Assembly (NCBI GenBank): GCA_905612385.1
Contig: CAJQRR010000007.1
Span: 1-37,079, forward strand
Origin: an uncultured Candidatus Pelagibacter sp.
GTDB taxonomy: Bacteria; Pseudomonadota; Alphaproteobacteria; Pelagibacterales; Pelagibacteraceae
Length of the DNA: 37,079 bases
Direction: 5' to 3'
In this document: positions 1-7,093 of the stretch, piece by piece
Position numbering within the stretch: position 1 is the first letter of the stretch
How the letters are laid out: each line of letters opens with the position of its first letter
The notes under the pieces: generated by a model
The model's input: the letters and a program-made list of their open reading frames with translations, nothing else
Told to the model about the DNA's origin: nothing
The model's database searches: none
Translations under genes and position numbers: made by a program

Positions 1-441
1 CCAGTTGAAGAATGGAATAAAGTAATAAACCTTAATCTTAATTCTGTATTTTATTGCTGTAAAGCAGTTGTGCCATTTATGATTAAAAATGACTATGGAA
101 GAATAGTTAATATTGCATCTATTGCTGGCAAAGAAGGCAATCCAAATGCTAGTGCATACAGTACATCTAAAGCAGGTGTCATCGGTTTAACAAAATCACT
201 TGGTAAAGAATTAGCTCTTAAAAATATTGCTGTTAATTGCGTAACTCCAGCTGCAGCAAAAACGAGAATATTTGATCAAATGACTGAAGAGCATATCAAC
301 TATATGCTTTCTAAAATTCCAAGAAATAGATTTGCTAAGGTTGATGAATTAGCATCATTGGTTACTTGGTTATCTTCCGAAGAGAACTCATTTTCAACAT
401 CTGCTGTTTTTGATTTGAGTGGAGGAAGAGCTACTTACTAA
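1..441 (+). CDS. Short-chain dehydrogenase/reductase (SDR), 5' end outside window
   Basis: The reading frame is open from base 1, so the N-terminal Rossmann half lies outside the window and only about 146 residues are seen. The visible part has the SDR core: the N-x-N segment near NLNSVF, the catalytic serine region (NIASIAG), the YSTSK active-site Tyr-x3-Lys and the NCVTPAAAKT segment after it. The protein ends in a GGRATY tail. SDRs with this type of tail are common in sugar or sugar-acid catabolic clusters of alphaproteobacteria. It stands upstream of a decayed regulator and a TRAP transporter, which fits a role in oxidising an imported carbohydrate or hydroxy acid. The substrate cannot be told from sequence. 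The GTG at 70 is an internal codon, not a start. Confidence 0.9.
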   Translation, partial: PVEEWNKVINLNLNSVFYCCKAVVPFMIKNDYGRIVNIASIAGKEGNPNASAYSTSKAGVIGLTKSLGKELALKNIAVNCVTPAAAKTRIFDQMTEEHINYMLSKIPRNRFAKVDELASLVTWLSSEENSFSTSAVFDLSGGRATY

Positions 442-481
442 CTAATAAAAAAGATATCAAAAAGTAATTACGTTAACTTAA

Positions 482-592
482 ATGATGATAAGATTATTAG
501 ATACTCATCAACATTTAGTTACCGTGATGCCGCTAGTTAGCATGAGATATGGTCTTGCATTATTAAATATACCTGACCAATATAGGCAATAA
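482..592 (+). pseudogene. Remnant of an amidohydrolase N-terminus (candidate)
   Basis: A 36-codon frame starts MMIRLLDTHQHL. The D-x-H-x-H motif shortly after a hydrophobic strand is typical of amidohydrolase_2-family lactonases (L-fuconolactonase/L-rhamnonolactonase type). Such proteins usually continue with a Y-R-D and then W-S/T stretch. Here that continuation appears in another frame: about base 519 onward reads YRDAAS, a stop, then HEIWS. The pattern suggests a frameshifted, stop-riddled fragment of a lactonase gene of normally about 280 residues. The similarity is short and recognised by eye, so a chance match is possible. It lies between an SDR and a truncated LacI gene, a natural place for a lost sugar lactonase. 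Confidence 0.4.
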
Positions 593-659
593 TTTTTGGA
601 TTAGATCTTATTATTTTATTACATAGAAAAGTGTTAAGTTTTTAAGTAATAGTTAATTA

Positions 660-890
660 GTGAAAAAAAAAATAACTATACAAGAGGTTGCTAAAAAAAC
701 TGGGTATTCAACTTCGACTATTTCACGATCCATTAGTAACCCAAGCGTTGTTTCTTCAAAGACTAGAGTTAAAATTGAAAAATTCATAAAAAAAACTGGC
801 TATGTTCATAATTATTTAGCTGGTAGCCTAAAATCAGGTAAATCAGGATTTGTTTTTGTTTATATTAAATGTAAATGTAAAAGCAGCTGA
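660..890 (+). pseudogene. LacI-family regulator truncated to its DNA-binding headpiece
   Basis: The GTG start at 660 gives 76 residues. Residues about 5-26 form a LacI helix-turn-helix (TIQEVAKKTGYSTSTISRSI), followed by NPSVVSSKTRVKI and the hinge region NYLAGSLKSGKS at about 51-62. A normal LacI regulator is about 330-350 residues. Here the family match stops at about residue 67 (FVFV) and the frame runs into unrelated codons and a stop at 888-890. The whole effector-binding and dimerisation domain is missing. Bases 850-890 overlap the downstream dctP frame, so the break coincides with the dctP signal-peptide region. A single deletion joining the two genes explains both truncations. Whether the headpiece is still made is unknown. 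Confidence 0.85.
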
Positions 891-1830
891 AAATTGGAGA
901 ATCCAAGCTCACTTACCATCAGGACATACAGTTTATCAATTTATGTCTGACTGGGTAGATGGAGTTAATGTAATGTTGGGTGGAAGATTGACTTTAGAAA
1001 TATTTCCTGGAAAAGCAATTATACCACCAAATGAAACACTTGAAGCTGTAAAAATGGGAATTATAGATGGTGATTTAACATCACCAGCTTATTTTGCAGG
1101 TAGAGATCCAGCAATGCCTTTATTAGCAGATTTAATTGGTGCTTATAGCAACTGGTTTGAAGCAGCAACTTGGTGTGAATATGGCGGCGGAAAAGAACTG
1201 TTCCAAAAAATGTATGACGGATTTGGAGCACAATTTGTAGGTTGTCCGAATGCTGGAATAGAGTCTGTTGCATCAAAAAAACCAATCAATTCTATTGCTG
1301 ACTTTAAAGGAGTTAAAATGAGAGCTCCATCTGGAACGGCAACTTCATTGTTGAAAGCTATGGGAGCTTCACCGGTTAATTTATCTGGTGGTGAAGTTTA
1401 TAGTGCCCTAGAAAAAGGCGTTATAGATGCTGCTGACTTATCTGATTATGTTGCAAACAAATCTTTAGGTCTGCACAAGGTTGCAAAATATGCTATTGTT
1501 GATTTTCATTCAATGCCAGTTTTATCTTTTACGGTAAATAAGGGAAAATGGAATGCACAACCAAAAGATATTCAAGCAATCTTAACAATGGCAGCTAGAG
1601 ATATGGGAACTCAAATTAACATGAGACAACTTATGTTAAGAGGTCCGGCTGAAAAAGATGATCTTGAAAATCATGGTGTAACAATCATTGATTGGCCTGC
1701 TGATGAAAGAAAAAAAATGAGAGCTATGGCTGCAAAAATCTGGGAAAAAGAGTCTAAAAAAAGTGATTTTGCAAAACAAGCTTATGATAATCAAGTCGGT
1801 TTTTTGAAAACTATAAGAATGTTAGACTAA
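850..1830 (+). CDS. dctP: TRAP transporter substrate-binding protein DctP, signal peptide truncated
   Basis: A periplasmic binding protein of the TRAP DctP family, of the TakP/mannitol-chloroaromatic subgroup that binds organic or keto acids. Visible family features are WRIQAHLPSGHTVY near the start, KMRAPSG at about 156-162 with the conserved substrate-binding arginine (R158), and SGGEVYSALEKGVIDAAD from about 179. The mature domain looks intact to its end. The only available start is TTG at 850, because an in-frame stop lies at 829-831 and there is no ATG or GTG between. That start gives MFLFILNVNVKA before AENW: half a signal-peptide core plus a cleavage-like V-K-A, but no positively charged N-region. 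Export is therefore doubtful. The 5' end overlaps the truncated LacI frame. dctQ and dctM follow after a hairpin. Confidence 0.85.
   Translation: MFLFILNVNVKAAENWRIQAHLPSGHTVYQFMSDWVDGVNVMLGGRLTLEIFPGKAIIPPNETLEAVKMGIIDGDLTSPAYFAGRDPAMPLLADLIGAYSNWFEAATWCEYGGGKELFQKMYDGFGAQFVGCPNAGIESVASKKPINSIADFKGVKMRAPSGTATSLLKAMGASPVNLSGGEVYSALEKGVIDAADLSDYVANKSLGLHKVAKYAIVDFHSMPVLSFTVNKGKWNAQPKDIQAILTMAARDMGTQINMRQLMLRGPAEKDDLENHGVTIIDWPADERKKMRAMAAKIWEKESKKSDFAKQAYDNQVGFLKTIRMLD
855..877. other. Probable deletion junction between lacI-type gene and dctP
   Basis: Upstream of about 860 the sequence encodes LacI family residues up to FVFV. From about 870, in a different frame, it encodes the end of a secretion signal and the mature DctP. 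Neither gene makes family sense past this interval. The simplest reading is one deletion that removed about 270 codons of the regulator, any intergenic region with the dctP promoter, and the start of dctP. A metagenomic assembly chimera is the main alternative. Confidence 0.6.
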
Positions 1831-1855
1831 TAAGAATATTAGACTAAAAATCGTA

Positions 1856-1902
1856 TACAGCAGCCAATATGATATTTATTGGCTGCTGTAATTAACTTTT
1901 TT
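1856..1902 (+). terminator. Hairpin between dctP and dctQ (terminator or attenuator)
   Basis: A perfect 14-bp inverted repeat occupies 1856-1869 and 1877-1890 with a 7-nt loop (arms TACAGCAGCCAATA and its complement). It is followed by a short T-run at 1897-1902, just before the dctQ start at 1905. Placed between the binding-protein gene and the membrane genes, it probably causes partial termination or protects the dctP mRNA, giving more DctP than DctQM. The palindrome itself is read directly; the function is inferred. Confidence 0.8.
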
Positions 1903-1904
1903 AA

Positions 1905-2408
1905 ATGAATCTTTTAAAATATCCAATTAACTGTATTAATTTTATTTCCCAGGCTATGGGTGATTTTGCATCTACTTTTTATTTATTTATTGTTTTTTTT
2001 ACAACTTATGAAGTTTTCATGAGATATATTTTTAACAACCCAACGGATTGGGTTTTTGAAACTTGTATATATTTGTCAGGTGCTGCAATTTGTATGGCAG
2101 GTCCTTACGTTACAAAAGAACAAACACATATTTCTATTACTACTATATTAGATCAACTGCCAAAAAAAATTCAAAAAATTATCAAAACTTTTAACCTTTT
2201 ATTTGCTTGTATAGTTTGTTTTGTAGTGTCTTATGCGTGTTTACCTTGGGGGTGGGCAGCATTATTAAATGGCGAAACTAGTGGCACAGGAATGGACTCT
2301 TATGGCCCCGCATTAGTTAAGCCCATGGTAGGATTTGCTGCTCTTATTATGGGATTTCAATTTATAGTAAATATGATTAATTTTTTAAAAGAAGATAATA
2401 AAATATAA
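1905..2408 (+). CDS. dctQ: TRAP transporter small membrane subunit DctQ
   Basis: A 167-residue integral membrane protein with four predicted helices (about 20-40, 53-72, 95-118 and 137-157), the usual DctQ layout and length. The family segment around FEVFMRYIFNNPTDWVFE is recognisable in the first half (here YEVFMRY at about 40-46, then the conserved W). DctQ bridges the binding protein and the DctM channel in a Na+-driven TRAP system. The start ATG at 1905 directly follows the hairpin of the dctP-dctQ gap. The gene ends 5 bases before dctM, so the two are co-transcribed. Confidence 0.9.
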   Translation: MNLLKYPINCINFISQAMGDFASTFYLFIVFFTTYEVFMRYIFNNPTDWVFETCIYLSGAAICMAGPYVTKEQTHISITTILDQLPKKIQKIIKTFNLLFACIVCFVVSYACLPWGWAALLNGETSGTGMDSYGPALVKPMVGFAALIMGFQFIVNMINFLKEDNKI

Positions 2409-2413
2409 ATAAT

Positions 2414-3733
2414 ATGCCAATTCCAGTCGAAACAGCTACTTTAATAATGCTTGGATCAATGATCTTTTTGATGATGTTGGGCTTGCCCTTGGCATTTGTA
2501 ACCATCTCTATTGCGGCTGTAGGTGCTGTTGTCTTTATTGGACCACATGCATTACCACTATTAGCTTCAAGAATGTATTCATTAATTACAGAGTACACTT
2601 TAGTTGCAGTTCCCTTGTTTATTTTAATGTCAACATTTATGGAAAAAGCTGGAATTGCCGAAGATTTGTTCGAAGCTATGTCAGTTTGGGGAAACTCTAT
2701 ACCTGGTAGTGTGGGTGTTCAAACTATGGTTGCTGCTATTTTTTTGGCTGCAATTACCGGTATTGCTGGTGGAGAATTATTAATGTTAGGATTGGTTGCG
2801 CTACCACAACTATTAAGACTTAACTACGATAAGCATTTGTCAGTAGGTTTAATATGTGTTGGAGGCGGCTTAGGTACAATGATACCACCTTCAATAATCT
2901 TAATCTTTTTTGCTTTGGAAGCAGGCGTGCCAACTGGAGATTTATTTTTAGCATCTTTCATTCCAGGGTTTATGCTAGCATCGTTTTATATAATTTACAT
3001 TATTGTAAGATGTTATTTGGATCCTTCAAAAGGCCCTCCAAGAAAAAAAGAAGACATACCGCCTTTAAACGAAAGAATAAAACTTTTAAAAAAATTAATA
3101 GCTCCAGGCCTTATAGCTTTATGGATAATGGTAAGTATATACGGTGGTATCGCTACTGTAACTGAAACTGCTGCGACAGGAGCATTAGCAGCATTATTAA
3201 TTGGTATAAAAAGAAAAAAAGTAAATTTTAAATTTTTAAAAGATTGCCTATCATACACACTAAGTGTCACGGGAAGATTATTTTGGTTAACTATGGGATC
3301 AACGAGTTTGATTGGCGTATTTAGTATAATGGGTGCAACAGCATATTTAAAAAGTATGGTGTTAGGTCTTCCATTTGAACCTATTGGAATAGTGTTAACT
3401 ATGATGGGAATTTTAGTAATTTTAGGAATGTTTATGGACTGGATAGGTATTTTATTACTCACATCACCAATTTTTGTCCCAATTATAATTCAGCTTGGTT
3501 TTAGTCCTATTTGGTACGGAGTTCTTTTTAGTTTAAATATGCAAGTTTCATTTGTATCACCTCCATTCGGACCCGCATGTTTTTATATAAAAAGTGTAGC
3601 GCCACCTGAGATAAGTATTCTTGATATCTTTAAAGGTGTGATGCCATTTATGTTACTTCAGATTTTGGCTATCACGATAGTTATTTTGTATCCAGACATA
3701 GCTCTATTTTTGCCAAATTGGATGAATAAGTAA
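2414..3733 (+). CDS. dctM: TRAP transporter large membrane subunit DctM
   Basis: A 439-residue polytopic inner-membrane protein of DctM size with about 12 hydrophobic segments. It forms the transport channel of the TRAP complex and couples substrate uptake to the sodium gradient. Family features include the PLALVTI-like first helix (LGLPLAFVTISIAAVG), the glycine-rich GGELLMLGLVALPQLLR segment near 115-135, GGGLGTMIPPSIILI at about 150-165, and the C-terminal FVSPPFGPACFYI at about 378-390. No break is visible, so the membrane half of this transporter is intact although its binding protein has lost a proper secretion signal. It is followed by an EamA permease after 4 bases. Confidence 0.93.
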   Translation: MPIPVETATLIMLGSMIFLMMLGLPLAFVTISIAAVGAVVFIGPHALPLLASRMYSLITEYTLVAVPLFILMSTFMEKAGIAEDLFEAMSVWGNSIPGSVGVQTMVAAIFLAAITGIAGGELLMLGLVALPQLLRLNYDKHLSVGLICVGGGLGTMIPPSIILIFFALEAGVPTGDLFLASFIPGFMLASFYIIYIIVRCYLDPSKGPPRKKEDIPPLNERIKLLKKLIAPGLIALWIMVSIYGGIATVTETAATGALAALLIGIKRKKVNFKFLKDCLSYTLSVTGRLFWLTMGSTSLIGVFSIMGATAYLKSMVLGLPFEPIGIVLTMMGILVILGMFMDWIGILLLTSPIFVPIIIQLGFSPIWYGVLFSLNMQVSFVSPPFGPACFYIKSVAPPEISILDIFKGVMPFMLLQILAITIVILYPDIALFLPNWMNK

Positions 3734-3737
3734 CAAG

Positions 3738-4601
3738 TTGAAAAGAAATAAAAATTTTTTTGGTATATTAATTATTTTTTTAGGTGTTTTTCTTGTGAGC
3801 TTTGGTGGCTTAACAGTAAAATCTTTTGAAACAGAAAATCCTTGGCAAATTCTTTTTTGGAGACAATTTTTTTTTAGTATAACAATATTTATTTTCTTAT
3901 TAACAAAATATAAAAGAGATATTTTTAAAGTGTTAATAAAGTCAAGTTTTGTGTCTCTAATAATGGGGTGTGGTTTATTCTTTGGATTTGTGGGCTTTGT
4001 TTATTCAATGTTAAACACCAGTGTTGCAAATGTTAATTTTATAAATACAACTCAGGTAATTTTTTTAACTATATTCAGTTTTTTTTTTTTAAAAGAAAAA
4101 ATAAATTTAATTACACTAATTTCAATAATAATTGCATTTATAGGAATAGTTATAATATTTTTAAACTCTTTATATGTCGGTGACTTAAAAGGAAACGTAA
4201 TTGCTTTAGCTATACCATTGTGTTTTGCGGGAGTGGTTATTTTTGTAAAAAAATTTCCAAATTGTGACCTAACTCTATCGGGTATAATAGGATCTTTTTT
4301 TGTAATGATTTATGCTTTGTTTGCTTCTGAATATATCTTCATTTCTAAGCATGATTTTTTGTTATCAATAGTCGCGGGAGTATTTCAAACTGGACTGCCT
4401 TTTATATTCTTAATAATTGCCTCAAAATATATATCATCTTCAATAATAGGACTTGTTATGTTGTTAGAGGCATTGCTGGGTCCTGCGTGGGCTTTTATAT
4501 TTATTGATGATATTCCATCAATAAATGTATTTATTGGAGGCTCGTTTATATTGGTTGGAGTAACATTAAAACTTTATATGTCAATTTATAAAAATAATTA
4601 G
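3738..4601 (+). CDS. EamA/DMT-family membrane transporter
   Basis: A 287-residue protein with ten hydrophobic helices arranged as two repeats of five, the standard DMT/EamA 10-TM organisation. Conserved traits include the early F-W-R-Q (LFWRQFF) after TM1, the FFFLKEKIN loop after the fourth helix of repeat one, and the LLEALLGPAWAFIFIDDIPS segment in repeat two, matching the E-P-x-x-A-x-L-G region of EamA proteins. Such permeases export or import small metabolites, and the substrate cannot be inferred. The TTG at 3738 is chosen because it lies 4 bases after the dctM stop and no ATG is placed as well. It is probably the fourth gene of the TRAP operon. Confidence 0.85.
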   Translation: MKRNKNFFGILIIFLGVFLVSFGGLTVKSFETENPWQILFWRQFFFSITIFIFLLTKYKRDIFKVLIKSSFVSLIMGCGLFFGFVGFVYSMLNTSVANVNFINTTQVIFLTIFSFFFLKEKINLITLISIIIAFIGIVIIFLNSLYVGDLKGNVIALAIPLCFAGVVIFVKKFPNCDLTLSGIIGSFFVMIYALFASEYIFISKHDFLLSIVAGVFQTGLPFIFLIIASKYISSSIIGLVMLLEALLGPAWAFIFIDDIPSINVFIGGSFILVGVTLKLYMSIYKNN

Positions 4602-4660
4602 ATTTTTTAATTTTTATTTTAAAGATTGAAAATTTAATCCTTTAAGTATATTTTTTATTT

Positions 4661-5563
4661 ATGCAAATTGGATTTGACGTTGGTGCAACAAAAATAGAAA
4701 GTGTTATCTTAAAGGACAATGGTGAAGAAGTTGATAGATCCAGGAGAGACTGTCCAAAAGATTATCTTAAAATAATTCAAATAATTAAAGATGTAGTTAT
4801 AGAGTTAGAAAAAAAACACAATCAAGTATTTCCCATAGGTGTTTGTCATCCAGGTGTTCATTCTCCACAAACAGGGTTAGTTAAAAATGCACCTAATTGT
4901 GTCTGGATTGAAAAAAAACCCTTTCAAAAAGATTTAGGAAAAGCTTTAGGTAGAGAAGTTTTTTGTGAAAATGATGGAAACTGTTTTGCATTATCAGAAG
5001 CGATTGATGGAGCAGGTAAGCATTATAAAATTGTTTATGGAATAATTTTAGGATCAGGTGCGGGAGGTGGATTAGTAATAGATAAACAAATTGTTTCAGG
5101 CCCAAATGGAGTTGCTGGTGAATGGGGCCATAATCAATTACCGTACATGGCAGCTAAAAAGGAAGAACTTGATACATCAAGTTTAAGAGAGGCAGAGGTA
5201 GAAAGTTTTGTTTCAGGATTGGGTTTGGCTAAAAGATTTAATAAAAAATATGGAAAAAATTTAAAATCTAATCAGATATTTGAATTATATAGAAGACATG
5301 AGTTAGATGCTGAAAAAATGATTGATGACTTTAAAGTCAATCTTGCAATGTCATTAGCGGTTATAGTTAATATTCTTGATCCAGATGTTTTTATATTTGG
5401 TGGTGGTGTTACTAATGAAATAGATTTTTTAGATGAAGTAGAAAACTTAACTAAAAAGTATGTTATAGGAAAAGAATACGAAGGTGTATTTTTAAAACCT
5501 AAGTTCGGTGATGCTAGTGGTGTTAGGGGCGCAGCAAGATTAGGCAGAAAATCTAGTTATTAA
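4661..5563 (+). CDS. ROK-family sugar kinase (fructokinase/Mak-like) without the zinc motif
   Basis: A 300-residue cytoplasmic kinase that phosphorylates a hexose with ATP. The phosphate-1 loop is GFDVGATKIE at the N-terminus, the catalytic Asp sits in ENDGNC at about residue 107, the glycine-rich LGSGAGGGLV follows at about 130, and the GEWGHN motif with its histidine is at about 152-157. The end (NILDPDVFIFGGGV, then GDASGVRGAARL) resembles E. coli Mak closely. Family members normally carry a CxCGxxGCxE zinc site about 15 residues after GEWGH. Here the equivalent segment is TSSLREAEVESFVSG: all three cysteines are gone while the following E-x-F-x-S-G is kept. It is 59 bases downstream of the EamA gene. 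Confidence 0.88.
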   Translation: MQIGFDVGATKIESVILKDNGEEVDRSRRDCPKDYLKIIQIIKDVVIELEKKHNQVFPIGVCHPGVHSPQTGLVKNAPNCVWIEKKPFQKDLGKALGREVFCENDGNCFALSEAIDGAGKHYKIVYGIILGSGAGGGLVIDKQIVSGPNGVAGEWGHNQLPYMAAKKEELDTSSLREAEVESFVSGLGLAKRFNKKYGKNLKSNQIFELYRRHELDAEKMIDDFKVNLAMSLAVIVNILDPDVFIFGGGVTNEIDFLDEVENLTKKYVIGKEYEGVFLKPKFGDASGVRGAARLGRKSSY

Positions 5564-5720
5564 CCCTACTGGACACTTAAAAAGTGAAGAAAACCATTCC
5601 TAATATCTAATTGTGTAAATAATATAAAAGATTCTTTCTTATAAATTAAAATCAATCTTAGGTTGAGTGGATCACTTTTTTGTTTAGGTTTATTTTTATT
5701 TCTCTTATGCTCTCTTTTTT

Positions 5721-5743
5721 AAATTAATTAATCCAATTAATTT
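5721..5743. promoter_or_regulatory. AT-only palindrome upstream of the sugar ABC operon
   Basis: A perfect 9-bp inverted repeat (AAATTAATT at 5721-5729 and its complement at 5735-5743) with a 5-bp centre lies 27 bases before the binding-protein start. It could be an operator or merely AT-rich noise; the composition makes chance palindromes common. The rest of the 207-bp gap (5564-5770) holds a weak hairpin with a T-run at about 5666-5681 (AGTG-GAT-CACT), a possible end of the upstream transcript. A purine-rich ribosome site (AGAGGA) stands at about 5759-5764. Confidence 0.3.
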
Positions 5744-5770
5744 TCTTATTAACAAAACAGAGGAAATAAA

Positions 5771-7030
5771 ATGAAAATGAAAAAACTGATAGTTGCTTTA
5801 ATAGCACTAGCTCTTACTCCAAGTGTTTCATTTGCAGCACCTAAAGCTGAGGTATTGCACTGGTGGACAGGTGGTGGTGAAGCAAAAGCTTTAAAAGTAC
5901 TACAAGATGATTTTGCAGCACAAGGTGGAATATGGTTAGACATGCCTGTTTCTGGTGGTGGTGGAGATGCAGCAATGCAAACACTAAAAGCTAGAATAGT
6001 TGCTAACGATGCACCTGCAGCCGCACAAATTAAAGGTCCCACAATTCAAGAGTATGATGATGAAGGTGTAGTTGGACCTTATAACATTGATGCTGTTGCA
6101 CAAAAAGAAGGTTGGGACAATCTTTTAAGTAAACAAGTTGCAAGTCATATGAAGTGTGATGATGGTAAAGCATATTGTGCTGCACCTGTAAACATTCACA
6201 GAATTGACTGGATCTGGGCTAATAAAAAAGTTTTAGATGAAAATGGTATTAAAATGCCTTCTACTTGGGCAGAATTTAATGCTGCAGCAGATAAGCTTCA
6301 AGCAAAAGGAATTATTCCTTTAGCTCATGGTAGTCAGCCTTGGCAAGACGCAACAGTATTCGAAGCTGTAGCTCTTGGTATTGGTGGAAATGATTTTTAC
6401 AGAAAAGCTTTTGTAGAATTAGATCCTGCTACTTTAGGTGGAGCGACTATGGCTAAAGTATTTGACCAAATGAGAAAACTTAAAGGTTACACAGATGCTG
6501 GTTCTCCAGGAAGAGACTGGAACATAGCTACTGGTATGGTTATGGAAGGCAAAGCTGCTTTTCAAATCATGGGTGACTGGGCAAAAGGTGAGTTTTCTGC
6601 TAACAACCAGGCGCCAGGAAAAGATTATATCTGTGCACCAACTCCATCTGATAATGGATATCTTTACAATGTAGATTCATTTATTTTCTTCAAAGTAAAA
6701 GGTAAAGAAAAAGTTGAAGGTCAAAAACTACTTGCTAGCTTAATGATGGGAAAAAACTTCCAAAAAGTTTTTAACATCTACAAAGGTTCGATACCTGCAA
6801 GATTAGACGTTTCTATGGATGAGTTTGATATGTGTGCTAAAAAATCAAACGCAGACTTAAAAACTGCTGCTTCTAAAGGTGGATTACTACCAAGTTTTGC
6901 TCACGGTATGGCATTAAAACTTGCACAAAAAGGTGCAATTCAAGATGTAGTTACTGAGCATTTCAATTCAAAAATGTCTTCGTCTGACGCTGCAAAAAAA
7001 TTAGCAGCAGCAGTTAAGGCTTCACTATAA
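5771..7030 (+). CDS. ABC sugar transporter substrate-binding protein (UgpB/GtsA type)
   Basis: A 419-residue periplasmic sugar-binding protein. The start at 5771 gives a classic signal peptide (MKMKK, hydrophobic core, VSFAA cleavage near residue 22-23). The mature N-terminus EVLHWWTGGGEAKALKVL and the VSGGGGDAAMQTLKARIVAND segment match the glucose/mannose-binding GtsA branch of the family, and AAQIKGPTIQEYDDEG fits the same branch. Two cysteines (CDDGKAYCAAP, about 129-136) may form a disulfide. It captures a sugar and delivers it to the two permeases downstream. The start is supported by AGAGGA 7 bases upstream. A hairpin separates it from the permease genes. The exact sugar is not readable; pathway context suggests a hexose or 6-deoxyhexose. 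Confidence 0.92.
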   Translation: MKMKKLIVALIALALTPSVSFAAPKAEVLHWWTGGGEAKALKVLQDDFAAQGGIWLDMPVSGGGGDAAMQTLKARIVANDAPAAAQIKGPTIQEYDDEGVVGPYNIDAVAQKEGWDNLLSKQVASHMKCDDGKAYCAAPVNIHRIDWIWANKKVLDENGIKMPSTWAEFNAAADKLQAKGIIPLAHGSQPWQDATVFEAVALGIGGNDFYRKAFVELDPATLGGATMAKVFDQMRKLKGYTDAGSPGRDWNIATGMVMEGKAAFQIMGDWAKGEFSANNQAPGKDYICAPTPSDNGYLYNVDSFIFFKVKGKEKVEGQKLLASLMMGKNFQKVFNIYKGSIPARLDVSMDEFDMCAKKSNADLKTAASKGGLLPSFAHGMALKLAQKGAIQDVVTEHFNSKMSSSDAAKKLAAAVKASL

Positions 7031-7048
7031 TAAAAAAAGTACATTAAG

Positions 7049-7080
7049 ATTTGCGCTGTCATGAAAATGATAGCGCAGAT
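7049..7080 (+). terminator. Hairpin between sugar-binding protein and permease genes
   Basis: A 14-bp stem (7049-7062 with 7067-7080, two G-U pairs) closes a GAAA loop in the 63-bp gap before the first permease. The U-tract after it is weak, so mRNA stabilisation or partial termination favouring the binding-protein message is more likely than full termination. Both wobbles are G-U only on the plus-strand RNA, which supports an RNA role. Confidence 0.7.
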
Positions 7081-7093
7081 TTAATTATAAAAT

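Noticed and set aside
1061..1285. Open frame on the minus strand inside dctP
   Set aside because: It lies wholly opposite the well-supported dctP reading frame, has no recognisable domain and looks like an antisense shadow of AT-rich codons.
1820..1850. Short direct repeat TTAGACTAA around the dctP stop
   Set aside because: Nine bases of AT-rich sequence; no sign of a mobile element or a target-site duplication.
3013..3462. 149-codon minus-strand frame inside dctM
   Set aside because: Opposite a clear DctM protein; composition rich in Ile/Pro/Asn as expected from the reverse of membrane-helix codons; no family features.
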